From: a virus
Reading direction: 5' to 3' (one strand)
IMG/VR virus record: IMGVR_UViG_3300025012_000031
Location: 91,099 to 155,098 of that record
DNA: 64,000 nucleotides
Part shown: positions 30,280-39,165 of the stretch, in pieces
How the letters are laid out: each line of letters begins with the position of its first letter
Numbering within the stretch: position 1 is the stretch's first letter
Translations under genes and position numbers: made by a program
The notes under the pieces: model-generated
The model's database searches: none
Seen by the model: the letters and a program-made list of their open reading frames with translations, nothing else
Told to the model about the DNA's origin: nothing

Positions 30280-30567
30280 TTAGAAAGACGAAGTTGTATC
30301 AGTTGCATGACCTTCTGCAACGTCATGAATATAATCATATAATGCAATATAAGCAAGGTAAATACCAAGACCACCATAAACGGTCATCCATACGAAATCA
30401 TTCTGTTGGTGACCGATGACGTTACAAAACTTCTCGATGGCAAAACTGAAGTTAAGGAAGCAAGCGACTATCAAGACTTTCATATTTCGTTTTGCATCGC
30501 TTGAAAGACGATCAGCTTTGATAAGGTGTATGAAATACTTATATGGGTTTCTATTCTTTTTCATCAT
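30280..30567 (-). CDS. small membrane protein, 95 aa
   Basis: Start at one of two ATGs (30562-30567) after GAAGGTG, overlapping the upstream gene. Two membrane segments (KVLIVACFLNFSFAIEKFC and WMTVYGGLGIYLAYIALY). Unknown role. Confidence 0.65.
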   Translation of the reverse strand: MMKKNRNPYKYFIHLIKADRLSSDAKRNMKVLIVACFLNFSFAIEKFCNVIGHQQNDFVWMTVYGGLGIYLAYIALYDYIHDVAEGHATDTTSSF

Positions 30568-31060
30568 CACCTTCGCGCCAACCAAGATATCTTGCAACCA
30601 ATAATGGGAACGTGTTGAAATCTATGTTTATCAGAATATCATTTTGGCTCATTAATTTTCTACCAAAGCAATATTCGATAAAGTTCTGATGCCAACCTTC
30701 CCCGACAATCTTGTTCTTCAAAAGAAAGAAGCCTTTTTCTGTGAAGAAGTTTTTGTTATTTCTGTAGGGGCGGGGGGGATTTAATGACATCATTCGTTTG
30801 AGTGCCTTTTCTGCATCCTCTTTACACAGAAAACTTCCCTCTACGACATCGTCGCCGCACCGACATTTTAAGACAATGTCACAACCTTTAAAAGAGACAT
30901 TACTTGAATCAGAATACTCTTCCCCAACCACTGGCGTATATTCATGCCAACACCGATTGTAGAGAGTCACCGTAAGAAAACGATTGACAGATTCTTCCAT
31001 TTTTAATCTTGCTTGATATTTTGGATCGGCCGTGTCGGGTATAACTATGCAGTCTCCCAT
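30551..31060 (-). CDS. hypothetical protein, paralogue of the 5096-5443 gene, 169 aa
   Basis: Contains VNRFLTVTLYNRCWHEYTP, then a Cys pair (ILKCRCGDD), then a C-terminal part with FNTFPLLVARYLGW. The same layout occurs in the gene at 5096. It directly follows the Rnl1-like ligase, with its first base shared. Function unknown. Confidence 0.75.
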   Translation of the reverse strand: MGDCIVIPDTADPKYQARLKMEESVNRFLTVTLYNRCWHEYTPVVGEEYSDSSNVSFKGCDIVLKCRCGDDVVEGSFLCKEDAEKALKRMMSLNPPRPYRNNKNFFTEKGFFLLKNKIVGEGWHQNFIEYCFGRKLMSQNDILINIDFNTFPLLVARYLGWREGDDEKE

Positions 31061-32163
31061 TATAGCAACACCTTCTCAATGTATGATTCTGATTTACGCC
31101 ACAGGTGATCTAACTGTTCATCCGTAACCTCCGTTCCGTACTGCTTCCTTAGATCAAACAGAAGGCCGCTGAACGGAGTTGGATTCTTCTTGGTGATGTG
31201 AATCGCAAAAGCCTTCTGTTCAACGATCTCCCGTGACTCATAGAAGACCTGCATCAATTGTGCATATGCAGCATCAACTTTGACTTTGAGTTTTTCGTAG
31301 TACGGTTTAACTTCGGGGAAATATGCAAAGAGCTCATCTTCTTCACCTTTAAGTAGCCAGGGAAGAATATTTTTAGGGTTAAAGATGTTTCCGTTGTCTT
31401 TGAGATGATGAAGACTCATATACATTTTACTTTTGATCTTGAGTCGCATTCCATACTGGTCCATAACGACAACACCTTCAAAAGTCGGATCATTTACTTC
31501 CTGGTACTCAATGAACTTCTCGATTTCCTTTAGAGAATTGAATGTGTGCTTGGTCGGTCTACGAATGCCATAATCCTCTGCATAGATATCAACCGACATG
31601 GGGTAAACTTCTTCCATGGTTTGATTATTGAATATCGCAAGAAGAATGAGTTGGGTTTCAGCATAGTGACGGACAACTTTGTTATGAACCGAACAGAATT
31701 CAAAAACATACGTGTAGTTTTTATTTAAAGAAGACAAATTGAAATCTATTACTTCAAATGCCAACTGCTTCCAGGTCTTCCCTGAGAAACCGGGGTCACC
31801 GTCTGCAAAGGAACCACGGGTGTTGACATGCCACTCGCCGTTCCAATAATACATTGGCATCAATGATCCGTCTTCCTTTGTGTAAACAGTAAGCGGACCG
31901 TTCCAATCAAACTTATCGGTGAGGTCAAGCATTTCACCGAAGTTGAAAAAACGATCGAAAGATTTTGAAACAACATCCCAACCATCTTGATGAAGCGTCA
32001 GACCACGACATTCACGAACAATCGGATGGGCCTTTGGTGAATTAATTTGACAGTAATTCAAGATCACACGACCATCTTCATGTTTGACATTCTTGATGCC
32101 GAACTGTTCGTTTAGTGTGTCAAGCGTACCGCCGTTCCGCAGGAACTTCTGAACTTCCATCAT
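31060..32163 (-). CDS. rnlA: RNA ligase 1 (T4 RnlA family)
   Basis: 367 residues, about T4 Rnl1 length. Features: RECRGLTLHQDGWDVVSKSFDRFFNFGE upstream of motif I YTKEDGSLM (adenylated Lys), motif III FEFCSVHNKVV, motif IV FEGVVVMD and motif V LKIKSKMYM, then the helical C-terminal domain that gives tRNA specificity in T4. It joins 5'-phosphate to 3'-OH RNA ends, classically repairing tRNA cut by PrrC. Partner kinase at 17023, though T4's phosphatase half is missing. Confidence 0.95.
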   Translation of the reverse strand: MMEVQKFLRNGGTLDTLNEQFGIKNVKHEDGRVILNYCQINSPKAHPIVRECRGLTLHQDGWDVVSKSFDRFFNFGEMLDLTDKFDWNGPLTVYTKEDGSLMPMYYWNGEWHVNTRGSFADGDPGFSGKTWKQLAFEVIDFNLSSLNKNYTYVFEFCSVHNKVVRHYAETQLILLAIFNNQTMEEVYPMSVDIYAEDYGIRRPTKHTFNSLKEIEKFIEYQEVNDPTFEGVVVMDQYGMRLKIKSKMYMSLHHLKDNGNIFNPKNILPWLLKGEEDELFAYFPEVKPYYEKLKVKVDAAYAQLMQVFYESREIVEQKAFAIHITKKNPTPFSGLLFDLRKQYGTEVTDEQLDHLWRKSESYIEKVLL

Positions 32164-32178
32164 ATCTAATTCTCCTAG

Positions 32179-32436
32179 TTATTTCTCTGTAAAATTAATT
32201 GATGCATTATAACGATCGAATGTCAACGAAAAGGAACGCAATTTTCCATATGTGAAGATGTTTATTATCATCCAATCCGAATATAAGTTTATGATTTTGA
32301 AATCAGAAATTTTTGATTTATTCAAAGCATTTCTTAATACATCAACTAATTCGGCTTGTAGGGAATGCACCATCATATCGGTGTAATTTCTACCTCTATA
32401 TGAGTTGAGTAATTCTATGATATCATCAACTATCAC
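32179..32436 (-). CDS. hypothetical protein, 85 aa (GTG start)
   Basis: GTG start overlapping the HD-gene stop (GTGA). Residues include VDDIIELLNSYRGRNYTD and a beta-rich end (LRSFSLTFDRYNASINF). Not recognised. Confidence 0.6.
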   Translation of the reverse strand: MIVDDIIELLNSYRGRNYTDMMVHSLQAELVDVLRNALNKSKISDFKIINLYSDWMIINIFTYGKLRSFSLTFDRYNASINFTEK

Positions 32437-33095
32437 TTCTTTACTGCTTCGGCGAATTCGTGGGCGTATTCGAGGAGGGCGATTTGCCGCTCGAGCGAAT
32501 GCTGAATGTTGATGAAGATCATGTAATATTGGGGCCATTTTTCTCGGGCCGCTCGAAGCATCGGATAGAAGTAACTCTTGACTTCTTCAATGTAGTACTT
32601 CTGTTTGACGATACCGAATGCACGAGCCATTGACTGAATGTTGTGCATTCGGTCGCCGCCCTTAACCATCACTGAGAATGCATCTTCGAGAATTGCCATG
32701 TAGTAGGCATGTTTATGTTCGGTATCTCTTTTGTTGAAATTGGCCGGCTTGGAAACTCGTTTGATGATTCCGTGAACGGCCTCTCCGAAATTTTCAAGAA
32801 CTTCTTCGAGGGAATACTTATCAGGATAATCTTCAACTAGATCATGTAGGAAGGCGGCGGCGATGATGATGTCGAGTTCGTCATTGGGAATCTTGTTCTC
32901 GAGTACTTGAATAAGATACCCAGCAATTTCGATTTGGTGCGATACTTCTTCCCGGCCATCAGATCGTTTGCCGATGTGGAACTTGAGAGCCAACTCGAGA
33001 GCACGAATTGATTTGAGCATGTTACGACCGACAAAATAACCTTTGAAGAAGATGATTTGTTTCTTAAGTCTGTCTTTTGATTTCTCGATCGTCAT
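32433..33095 (-). CDS. HD-domain hydrolase, SpoT/MESH1-like
   Basis: 220 residues. The HD motif FLHDLVEDYP (H-D-x2-E-D, as in SpoT/Mesh1 (p)ppGpp hydrolases) is followed by VMVKGGDRMHNIQSM, matching the K-x2-D-R-x-H-N block of that family. There is no synthetase or regulatory domain. It probably hydrolyses (p)ppGpp or a related alarmone, or a nucleotide made by host defence. First gene after promoter 33127. Confidence 0.83.
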   Translation of the reverse strand: MTIEKSKDRLKKQIIFFKGYFVGRNMLKSIRALELALKFHIGKRSDGREEVSHQIEIAGYLIQVLENKIPNDELDIIIAAAFLHDLVEDYPDKYSLEEVLENFGEAVHGIIKRVSKPANFNKRDTEHKHAYYMAILEDAFSVMVKGGDRMHNIQSMARAFGIVKQKYYIEEVKSYFYPMLRAAREKWPQYYMIFINIQHSLERQIALLEYAHEFAEAVKK

Positions 33096-33126
33096 TTCAT
33101 CACCTCGTTTATTTGTTTAGATAAGC

Positions 33127-33155
33127 ATTGTATACCAATCCGTCATACAAGTCAA
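33127..33155 (-). promoter_or_regulatory. sigma-70-type promoter
   Basis: Minus strand TTGACT, 17 bases, TACAAT. It drives the HD hydrolase and RNA ligase 1 operon. Confidence 0.8.
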
Positions 33156-33162
33156 TAATAAA

Positions 33163-33203
33163 ACAAAAGAGCAGACGATTATTTTTATCGTCTGCTCCTT
33201 TGT
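33163..33203 (-). terminator. rho-independent terminator
   Basis: Eleven-pair stem GAGCAGACGAT/ATCGTCTGCTC followed on the minus strand by TTTTGTTTT. It ends the CCA-enzyme operon just before promoter 33127. Confidence 0.88.
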
Positions 33204-33232
33204 TTGGGTGTTATATATTTTTAGTTATCGGA

Positions 33233-33412
33233 TTATTCATCCTCCTCGAAAGTAGTACCCGCGATACTTTTCAGTCGGTGCGACATATTGCCGGGACGAC
33301 TATAACGCTCCCGATCAAATTCATGCCGATGAGGACGAGACTTCGGTCCGCCGCTGTTTTTGAAAAATTTGTTCCGTCCCTTTTCGTTGCTGAGGTCAAC
33401 ACAGCCGTCCAT
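33233..33412 (-). CDS. small basic protein, 59 aa
   Basis: ATG with CAGGAG upstream. Arg/His/Ser-rich (FKNSGGPKSRPHRHEFDRER) and probably disordered, with an acidic end. Co-transcribed with the CCA-adding enzyme. Unknown function. Confidence 0.65.
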   Translation of the reverse strand: MDGCVDLSNEKGRNKFFKNSGGPKSRPHRHEFDRERYSRPGNMSHRLKSIAGTTFEEDE

Positions 33413-33435
33413 GATCTTTTTCTCCTGTTAGTTGT

Positions 33436-34695
33436 TTACGAAATGACCGCTACAAGGCGGCTCTTGAAATCCTTCTCTGCGTGTGCAAAGGCCTGGACAT
33501 ATTGATTGAATGCCGCTTCTCGTGGATTCTTTGCATTGGTGACATCGATCACTGCATGTTTTGCTACCGCGGTTGCCATCCTCCACCGATGATCTTGCTC
33601 GGAGGTTAACGGATGATCACACATACAACATGCATGATATTCTGGCCATTGCTCGGAGCGGATTGCTTTAACGAGGGCCATTACTTTCCGACCTTTCATC
33701 TCTGCAATGTAATGCATCTGCATATGATATCTTGCAACCGTGAGAACGAGTTTATTTGTGTGGCGATCAAATGTCTGATCCTTCAACCACTCTTCGGCGA
33801 TGTCTTTACTCCTGAGCTCATGACCATAATGATGTGGGAGAATTTCGGGTTTGGTTGTTGCTTTCCCAAAGTCATGACACATGCAGGCGATGAAGCAAGA
33901 GAAGCTGTACTCATTTTCCTGGCATCGGTCAATCACTTCCATCGTATGTTCAAATGCCGTGTTACCGTGATGCCACTGAATCGGACCAGCGGTGACATAA
34001 CGAAGATCATCGAGCGGTTTGATGATGTACTTAAGAGCATCAATTTCCGCAAGTACTTTGAAGAAAGAAGATGCCGGGAACTTATTCTGGGCTTTCCACA
34101 ATTTCTCGAGCTCCAGAACAATTCTTTCCTTTGTAACAAATTGCAGCTTATGAGCGGCCGCCTTCATCAGAGACAATGTGTTGTCGTCAAAGGTGAATCC
34201 TAAACGTGCATGCAATCTTGCACCACGAAGGATGCGGACGGGGTCTTCAAGAAATGCCTTTTCAAAAACGGTCCTTAAGATGCCGGCCTTACAATCGGGA
34301 ATACCACCGAAGGGATCAACGAATGTTTCTGTTTGCATGTGCCAAGCAATCGAGTTGACTGTGAAGTCACGACGGCCGAGGTCTTCAATCAGAGGAACAC
34401 CGACGCGATCAACAACGAAGTCTCCATATCCATCACCGGTGGAACGCTCGGTGCGGGTCAGCGCAATCTCTGACTTGAAGTCGGACATAAACACCGGGAA
34501 ATCTTTACCAACCCTGGGCCATGCCGGAAACGCTTCCCTGAGTTGCTCTTCCGTTGCTTCAACTACGATGTCCATGTCATTGGGCATCAGGCCGATATGC
34601 TTGTCTCGGCAAAATCCACCAACGATGTATGTCATTGGATGAAGAGCGCCGAGCAAATGTTTTCTTCCATATATTTCTTCGGTCGTTACGTGCAT
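33436..34695 (-). CDS. cca: CCA-adding tRNA nucleotidyltransferase with HD domain
   Basis: 419 residues. Class II nucleotidyltransferase head: IVGGFCRDKHIGLMPNDMDIV (G-G-x3-R-D and D-x-D), DLGRRDFTVNSIAWH, DPFGGIPDCKAGILRTV and DPVRILRGARLHARLGF. A C-terminal HD region has ACMCHDFGKATTK and LRSKDIAEEWLK, as in E. coli Cca. It adds or repairs CCA ends, useful here because two phage tRNA-Asp genes lack encoded CCA. Confidence 0.93.
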   Translation of the reverse strand: MHVTTEEIYGRKHLLGALHPMTYIVGGFCRDKHIGLMPNDMDIVVEATEEQLREAFPAWPRVGKDFPVFMSDFKSEIALTRTERSTGDGYGDFVVDRVGVPLIEDLGRRDFTVNSIAWHMQTETFVDPFGGIPDCKAGILRTVFEKAFLEDPVRILRGARLHARLGFTFDDNTLSLMKAAAHKLQFVTKERIVLELEKLWKAQNKFPASSFFKVLAEIDALKYIIKPLDDLRYVTAGPIQWHHGNTAFEHTMEVIDRCQENEYSFSCFIACMCHDFGKATTKPEILPHHYGHELRSKDIAEEWLKDQTFDRHTNKLVLTVARYHMQMHYIAEMKGRKVMALVKAIRSEQWPEYHACCMCDHPLTSEQDHRWRMATAVAKHAVIDVTNAKNPREAAFNQYVQAFAHAEKDFKSRLVAVIS

Positions 34696-34720
34696 TGTGT
34701 TTCCTTTCATTGTTGGGTAA

Positions 34721-34749
34721 ATTATATATCATTACTTTTCATATGTAAA
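34721..34749 (-). promoter_or_regulatory. promoter with upstream TTTTTCTA box
   Basis: Minus strand TTTACA, 17 bases, TATAAT, preceded by TATTTTTCTAT. It drives cca. Confidence 0.82.
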
Positions 34750-34782
34750 TAGAAAAATACATCACTCCTATTATTTTCTTTT

Positions 34783-34790
34783 GATAAATA
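34783..34790 (+). promoter_or_regulatory. T4-type late promoter box for the PARP-like gene
   Basis: GATAAATA, one base off the T4 late -10 TATAAATA, 35 bases before the start codon. The same variant precedes uvsY (40328) and uvsW (41535). Confidence 0.55.
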
Positions 34791-34825
34791 ATCTAAATTT
34801 CTAATCACATTGGGAGTATACATAA

Positions 34826-37800
34826 ATGAAGAAACATCTTAACAATTATCTTATCGAGAATTCGATGTTCACCGATGCTGCAGGCAGAGCAAAGCTTGTA
34901 CCAAAGGACCCAGATAAAACTCTCGGTAACCTTTTCGTTATTAACTTCCTTGGATTTTTAGCGCTCTATCAGGTCAACCCAAAACACTCCAGATTAGTTA
35001 ACTATCTCCGCAAGTATCCCGTTAAAATCGGGAGCATCGATGATACAGGTAGTGACCTTACTCTTATTATCAAAATTCTTAATGATGAAGGTATCTTGAA
35101 TGATGCCTACACCACGAGATACACAAAACTACTTGCCCTTATGAAGCAGGGGTCTATTGATAAGCTTGATGAAGAGGTGATCAAAGATCTTCTCAAACCA
35201 ATCAAATTCTCTCAGATGTGGACCAGCCCAAAACTATACTCTCTTGTGAATAGTTTTAAAAAGGGCGATACGAACCTCCTCGGTATGATCAAGCCGATCT
35301 ATGAACATGCCCGTCGTCTAAAATACGCTGATGAGTTTAGAGATGTCGCTCGCCATGTTGTTCATGACATCAATGACCCAAAATCTCCGATTGTGGCGGC
35401 CGTTGATACCGGTAAACCCGCAGCTCCTGTCACCCAGCCTGCAGTCGGAAACTCGAATACACAACAAACGGTACCAACACAAGCTGCTGCTCCAGTAACA
35501 CCAATCAATCCCCCGCCTCAACCAGTCAAAGTAAGGTTCTCTGGTACCGGCATTGATGAGCTTGATTATAATGACCTCTCCAAAAAATTACCAATTAGTA
35601 ATGCTGAAGACGGCGCAACTATCTTCATGCGATTAATTGATTCTAATGGGGCCGCGGCCTTCACTAGTGTGTTAGAGACAGTGAAAATATCGCTCGCTGA
35701 ATTATCAACGAATGTTTTTGTCAGGGCAGCAGCGATTCGGATCGTCGATAAAAATAACGATCCAACTAACGGCCCAATTCTTACTGCGGCAATCAAACTA
35801 TTCCATGACGATTATATTTCGTATGATGTGATCAACGGTCCACTCACAAGAATGTCCCCATATGGGTTCTCTAACATCTACAATGCGACCGTTAAACTTT
35901 GGTTCAACGAAGGTCGTTTTGATGCAAAAAATCTTGATCACTTAAGAATGATTGTTATAACTGGGGCCGCTTTAACACAACCAATATTCATTGCACGTGG
36001 TGATAATGTTAAGGGTGGTCTTGATGTTATTGATAAATGTAAAAAAAGATTACTAAATGACACGGTAGAATTTTTAAAGGACCTTTTCTCGATTGATAAT
36101 GGTTACGGAACTTGGATTGTACAAAGACTTCGATTGAACAGTTCACTTTATGGTAACTATCAGACATGGAAGTTCTTTCTCATAGATACACTTGTTAGAA
36201 ATATCGCCGTGGATGGGGATAACATCGATTGGAATGTTGTACTTAAAGCATGCCAAAGTGATCCGACTATGTTTGAAGAATTTGGACTCCTATATGCGCG
36301 GATGTTCGATTTTAGAAAAGATACATTCGAAAGTATGAAGGGCGCTGTTAAGGCTGCTGGTCTGTTTGGCACAGGCAACTTTGCACATGGGGCTACTATT
36401 ACTGACTTCCCGACATTCCAAATAAACGAGTTCCTCGTTAGATACATCGCCGGTGAGATCGGCGCTGGTAATTTTGATTATTCTTTTAAAGATGAACTCA
36501 TTAAACAAGGTGGAATTCTTAAAGTCTTAAAAGAAGATGGTCGCTTTTATGATAAGTTCTGTTCGATGTTGACGAAAGATGCTATTCAATATAGTCGCGT
36601 GCAGGATATATGGAAGCGCGGGGGACCAATTGAAATATTAAACTTTGATGATGGGTTGATGATTTCAGTTATTGGCCAAATTAATATTGCCAAACATATT
36701 TACATGTCTGGTTATGCAGAAGCAATGATCACTAATCTCCAACGAGGATTTGAAAAATCACCAGCTTTCAAAGAGGCATTCATTGCAAGAGCAAAACCGC
36801 TCGACAGCAATCCATCTGGTGTTTATAATGTCGGTTATGGCGATGTGCTTATTGGCGCAAAAACAATGAAAAGACTCTTTGGGAAAGATTATCTCCAACA
36901 GTATTGGCTCGATGCAATTCCTTTTGTGAGAGATAATTATAGAGGGGAACAATTCCAAAAGCAAGTCTGTTTTGAACTAGGTGAGGACTTCTTTGAGAAA
37001 TATAATGACGAATTGTTTGCAGTAATATTTAGTCGGGAGTATTCTCGTTGGGATACTATCCTCGGTGATATGAGATCGTTTGGCGCTTTCTATGTTTTCA
37101 ATAAATTCTTCTTCACCAAACCAACACAGATTGAAAAGTTCAAGACAGATATATCTACACAAATCGAAAATGCGGGCCCGGGTGAAATCATTAAATTCTT
37201 CACGGATACGAAAATCACAGAGCCGGTTGATTTCGTAAATGATATTTTTAACAATATCAAAAATAGATATGAAGTTTCTTCTGGTAGTAGTTATGAAGAT
37301 AGAGGGGCCATTCCTGTCATCGTTGACATAGGAGCCTACATTGTCAACGATGCGGATGATCTTCCAGAACAATTACGTGATCTGTATAAAGATCGTGAAG
37401 TAAGAGCAAAAAAATACATCGACAATATGCTTGCTTTTGCCGCCGAGTGTGATGGTAAGGACGAAGAAAATTATAGAACAGTAAAAGAGAAGTTTGAACG
37501 TGCAAACAATAATGAAAATGTCGCTGTGTTCAGTAAGATCATACGTGAAATTGATCGCCATGAAAATAAATTTTGTGAATGGTTAAACAGGACAAAAATT
37601 TACACGGAAGATGAAAAGAATAAACTAAAATCAGACATCGTGAAATTTAGTATGAAGGGTGGATCACAATCATTTAATCCATTGGCATCAACGAATATTT
37701 CTTTAGACATCAGAAAAAACCCCGAAACATACGATGCCGAGGCATCCGCCGCCTATATGTTAAAACAGGCAAGAAATGCATCGTATCAAACGTGGAGAGA

Positions 37801-39109
37801 GATTGACGAATCTATCGGTAATTATCAAGGAACATTATTGTTCAACATCTATAGTGATGTCAAAAAACGCCATCTCATCAATAAATGTATTGATGCATAT
37901 GGAAAGAAAGCTCCAATCGTTTATAAGAAGCTGAAAGACCGCTGCGTGCTTCTTCCTATTCTTGAGGAACTCAAAGGACAGAACACCCCAATCAAACCAC
38001 CATCGGATATGCCGCTTAAAGAGATGATTGAAATCCTTGCTCATAATAACTTCGAGTTAACACAGAAGAAAATTATGAAAAGACCCAAAGAAGATTATGT
38101 TGAATACCTAACTCGTATTACAACCGACAAGAAATATGCATCAGCTGACCTCGAGCCACTAAAGGTTACACCGCTCGTTGAAACGGCAGAAGAACTTGAA
38201 ATTAAAACGGCAGAACTCTATCAATACTATTCGCCGAAATGGAGACATGGTAATACTGGTCTGAAGATCATTCAATCATTTAATGTTGATCTCGAATTTC
38301 CTGAGTTCAAAGATTTCAAAGAGAAACACCCAAACACCCAGATCATTCCAGCATTCCATGGTACGGGTTCTGTTGGTGCATCAATGATTCTTCGCTTTGG
38401 TTTCATGGTTATGACTGGTAAGTTTGAGAAGGCCGGAAAAATGTTGGGCCACGGTATCTACTTCACTAATACTCTTGACAAAGCCATCCAATATGTTGGT
38501 GATAAAGGTATGACTAGATCAAGTGGCACAACGGGTTATGTCTTCGAGATGGATGCGTTCACTGGTAGTAGTGATGAGGATTTTAAAGCGGCGGGCGTTG
38601 GTGGTGATGGTATTCGTTCTCCCGAATGGTGCGTCTTTAACCCAAGGGCTCAGTTGAAAATAACCAAGGCTCATAAGGGTGTAATCATACCACGAAACGA
38701 AGCAAAAGAATTAGCAAAGAAACATAACAAGACAATCCTGGACGAAGGTATCTACTTCCAAAAGTTCAAGAAATATAATGACCTACTTAAAGAAAATGAA
38801 ATGATAGAACCGATTGTTGATAATGCTACACCAAGTCAATATTATGATGTAATTGACTTCGTCTTCATGGATGACAGGATTCCGGTTTCAGACTGGGAGC
38901 TTGATGATCCGATTCAATTTACGAAAAGGTTGGCAGGAAATGATCTTGTCTCTGTTGAACATTCGATGATGGGCGGATCAACCGTTAGCATTAAGAATAA
39001 GCTTGGTTATAACGGTACAGTAAGGGTACCATCTGGTGATGAATTCTACAGAGAAAATCCTGAAGGAAATCTAGAATTGTTCATGCAACTAACAGGTCAG
39101 ACAATATAA
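34826..39109 (+). CDS. giant protein with C-terminal PARP-like ADP-ribosyltransferase domain, 1427 aa
   Basis: The C-terminal domain (about residues 1130-1285) has the H-Y-E triad of PARP/diphtheria-toxin-like transferases: FHGTGSVGASMI (His about 1178), GHGIYFTNTLDKAIQYV (Tyr about 1212) and SPEWCVFNPRAQLKI (Glu about 1267). Such enzymes transfer ADP-ribose from NAD to proteins or nucleic acids. The 1100 residues before it are largely helical with a Pro/Ala/Gln-rich linker near residues 190-235. GGGAG ribosome site, a late-type promoter box and its own terminator. Late expression and size suggest a virion-packaged, injected enzyme, analogous to T4 Alt, but this is inference. Confidence 0.85.
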   Translation: MKKHLNNYLIENSMFTDAAGRAKLVPKDPDKTLGNLFVINFLGFLALYQVNPKHSRLVNYLRKYPVKIGSIDDTGSDLTLIIKILNDEGILNDAYTTRYTKLLALMKQGSIDKLDEEVIKDLLKPIKFSQMWTSPKLYSLVNSFKKGDTNLLGMIKPIYEHARRLKYADEFRDVARHVVHDINDPKSPIVAAVDTGKPAAPVTQPAVGNSNTQQTVPTQAAAPVTPINPPPQPVKVRFSGTGIDELDYNDLSKKLPISNAEDGATIFMRLIDSNGAAAFTSVLETVKISLAELSTNVFVRAAAIRIVDKNNDPTNGPILTAAIKLFHDDYISYDVINGPLTRMSPYGFSNIYNATVKLWFNEGRFDAKNLDHLRMIVITGAALTQPIFIARGDNVKGGLDVIDKCKKRLLNDTVEFLKDLFSIDNGYGTWIVQRLRLNSSLYGNYQTWKFFLIDTLVRNIAVDGDNIDWNVVLKACQSDPTMFEEFGLLYARMFDFRKDTFESMKGAVKAAGLFGTGNFAHGATITDFPTFQINEFLVRYIAGEIGAGNFDYSFKDELIKQGGILKVLKEDGRFYDKFCSMLTKDAIQYSRVQDIWKRGGPIEILNFDDGLMISVIGQINIAKHIYMSGYAEAMITNLQRGFEKSPAFKEAFIARAKPLDSNPSGVYNVGYGDVLIGAKTMKRLFGKDYLQQYWLDAIPFVRDNYRGEQFQKQVCFELGEDFFEKYNDELFAVIFSREYSRWDTILGDMRSFGAFYVFNKFFFTKPTQIEKFKTDISTQIENAGPGEIIKFFTDTKITEPVDFVNDIFNNIKNRYEVSSGSSYEDRGAIPVIVDIGAYIVNDADDLPEQLRDLYKDREVRAKKYIDNMLAFAAECDGKDEENYRTVKEKFERANNNENVAVFSKIIREIDRHENKFCEWLNRTKIYTEDEKNKLKSDIVKFSMKGGSQSFNPLASTNISLDIRKNPETYDAEASAAYMLKQARNASYQTWREIDESIGNYQGTLLFNIYSDVKKRHLINKCIDAYGKKAPIVYKKLKDRCVLLPILEELKGQNTPIKPPSDMPLKEMIEILAHNNFELTQKKIMKRPKEDYVEYLTRITTDKKYASADLEPLKVTPLVETAEELEIKTAELYQYYSPKWRHGNTGLKIIQSFNVDLEFPEFKDFKEKHPNTQIIPAFHGTGSVGASMILRFGFMVMTGKFEKAGKMLGHGIYFTNTLDKAIQYVGDKGMTRSSGTTGYVFEMDAFTGSSDEDFKAAGVGGDGIRSPEWCVFNPRAQLKITKAHKGVIIPRNEAKELAKKHNKTILDEGIYFQKFKKYNDLLKENEMIEPIVDNATPSQYYDVIDFVFMDDRIPVSDWELDDPIQFTKRLAGNDLVSVEHSMMGGSTVSIKNKLGYNGTVRVPSGDEFYRENPEGNLELFMQLTGQTI

Positions 39110-39150
39110 CAATGAAAAGGCCGGAAGATGATTTCCGGCCTTTTCATTGT
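39109..39150. terminator. bidirectional terminator
   Basis: Perfect 18-pair stem (ACAATGAAAAGGCCGGAA and its complement) with a six-base loop and T-rich flanks on both sides. It separates the PARP-like gene (+) from the convergent metallophosphoesterase gene (-). Confidence 0.9.
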
Positions 39151-39165
39151 GTACTTATTTTAGAT

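Noticed and set aside
32205-32235. TTGACA and TATAAT on the minus strand near 32220
   Set aside because: Only nine bases separate the hexamers, so it would not work as a sigma-70 promoter.
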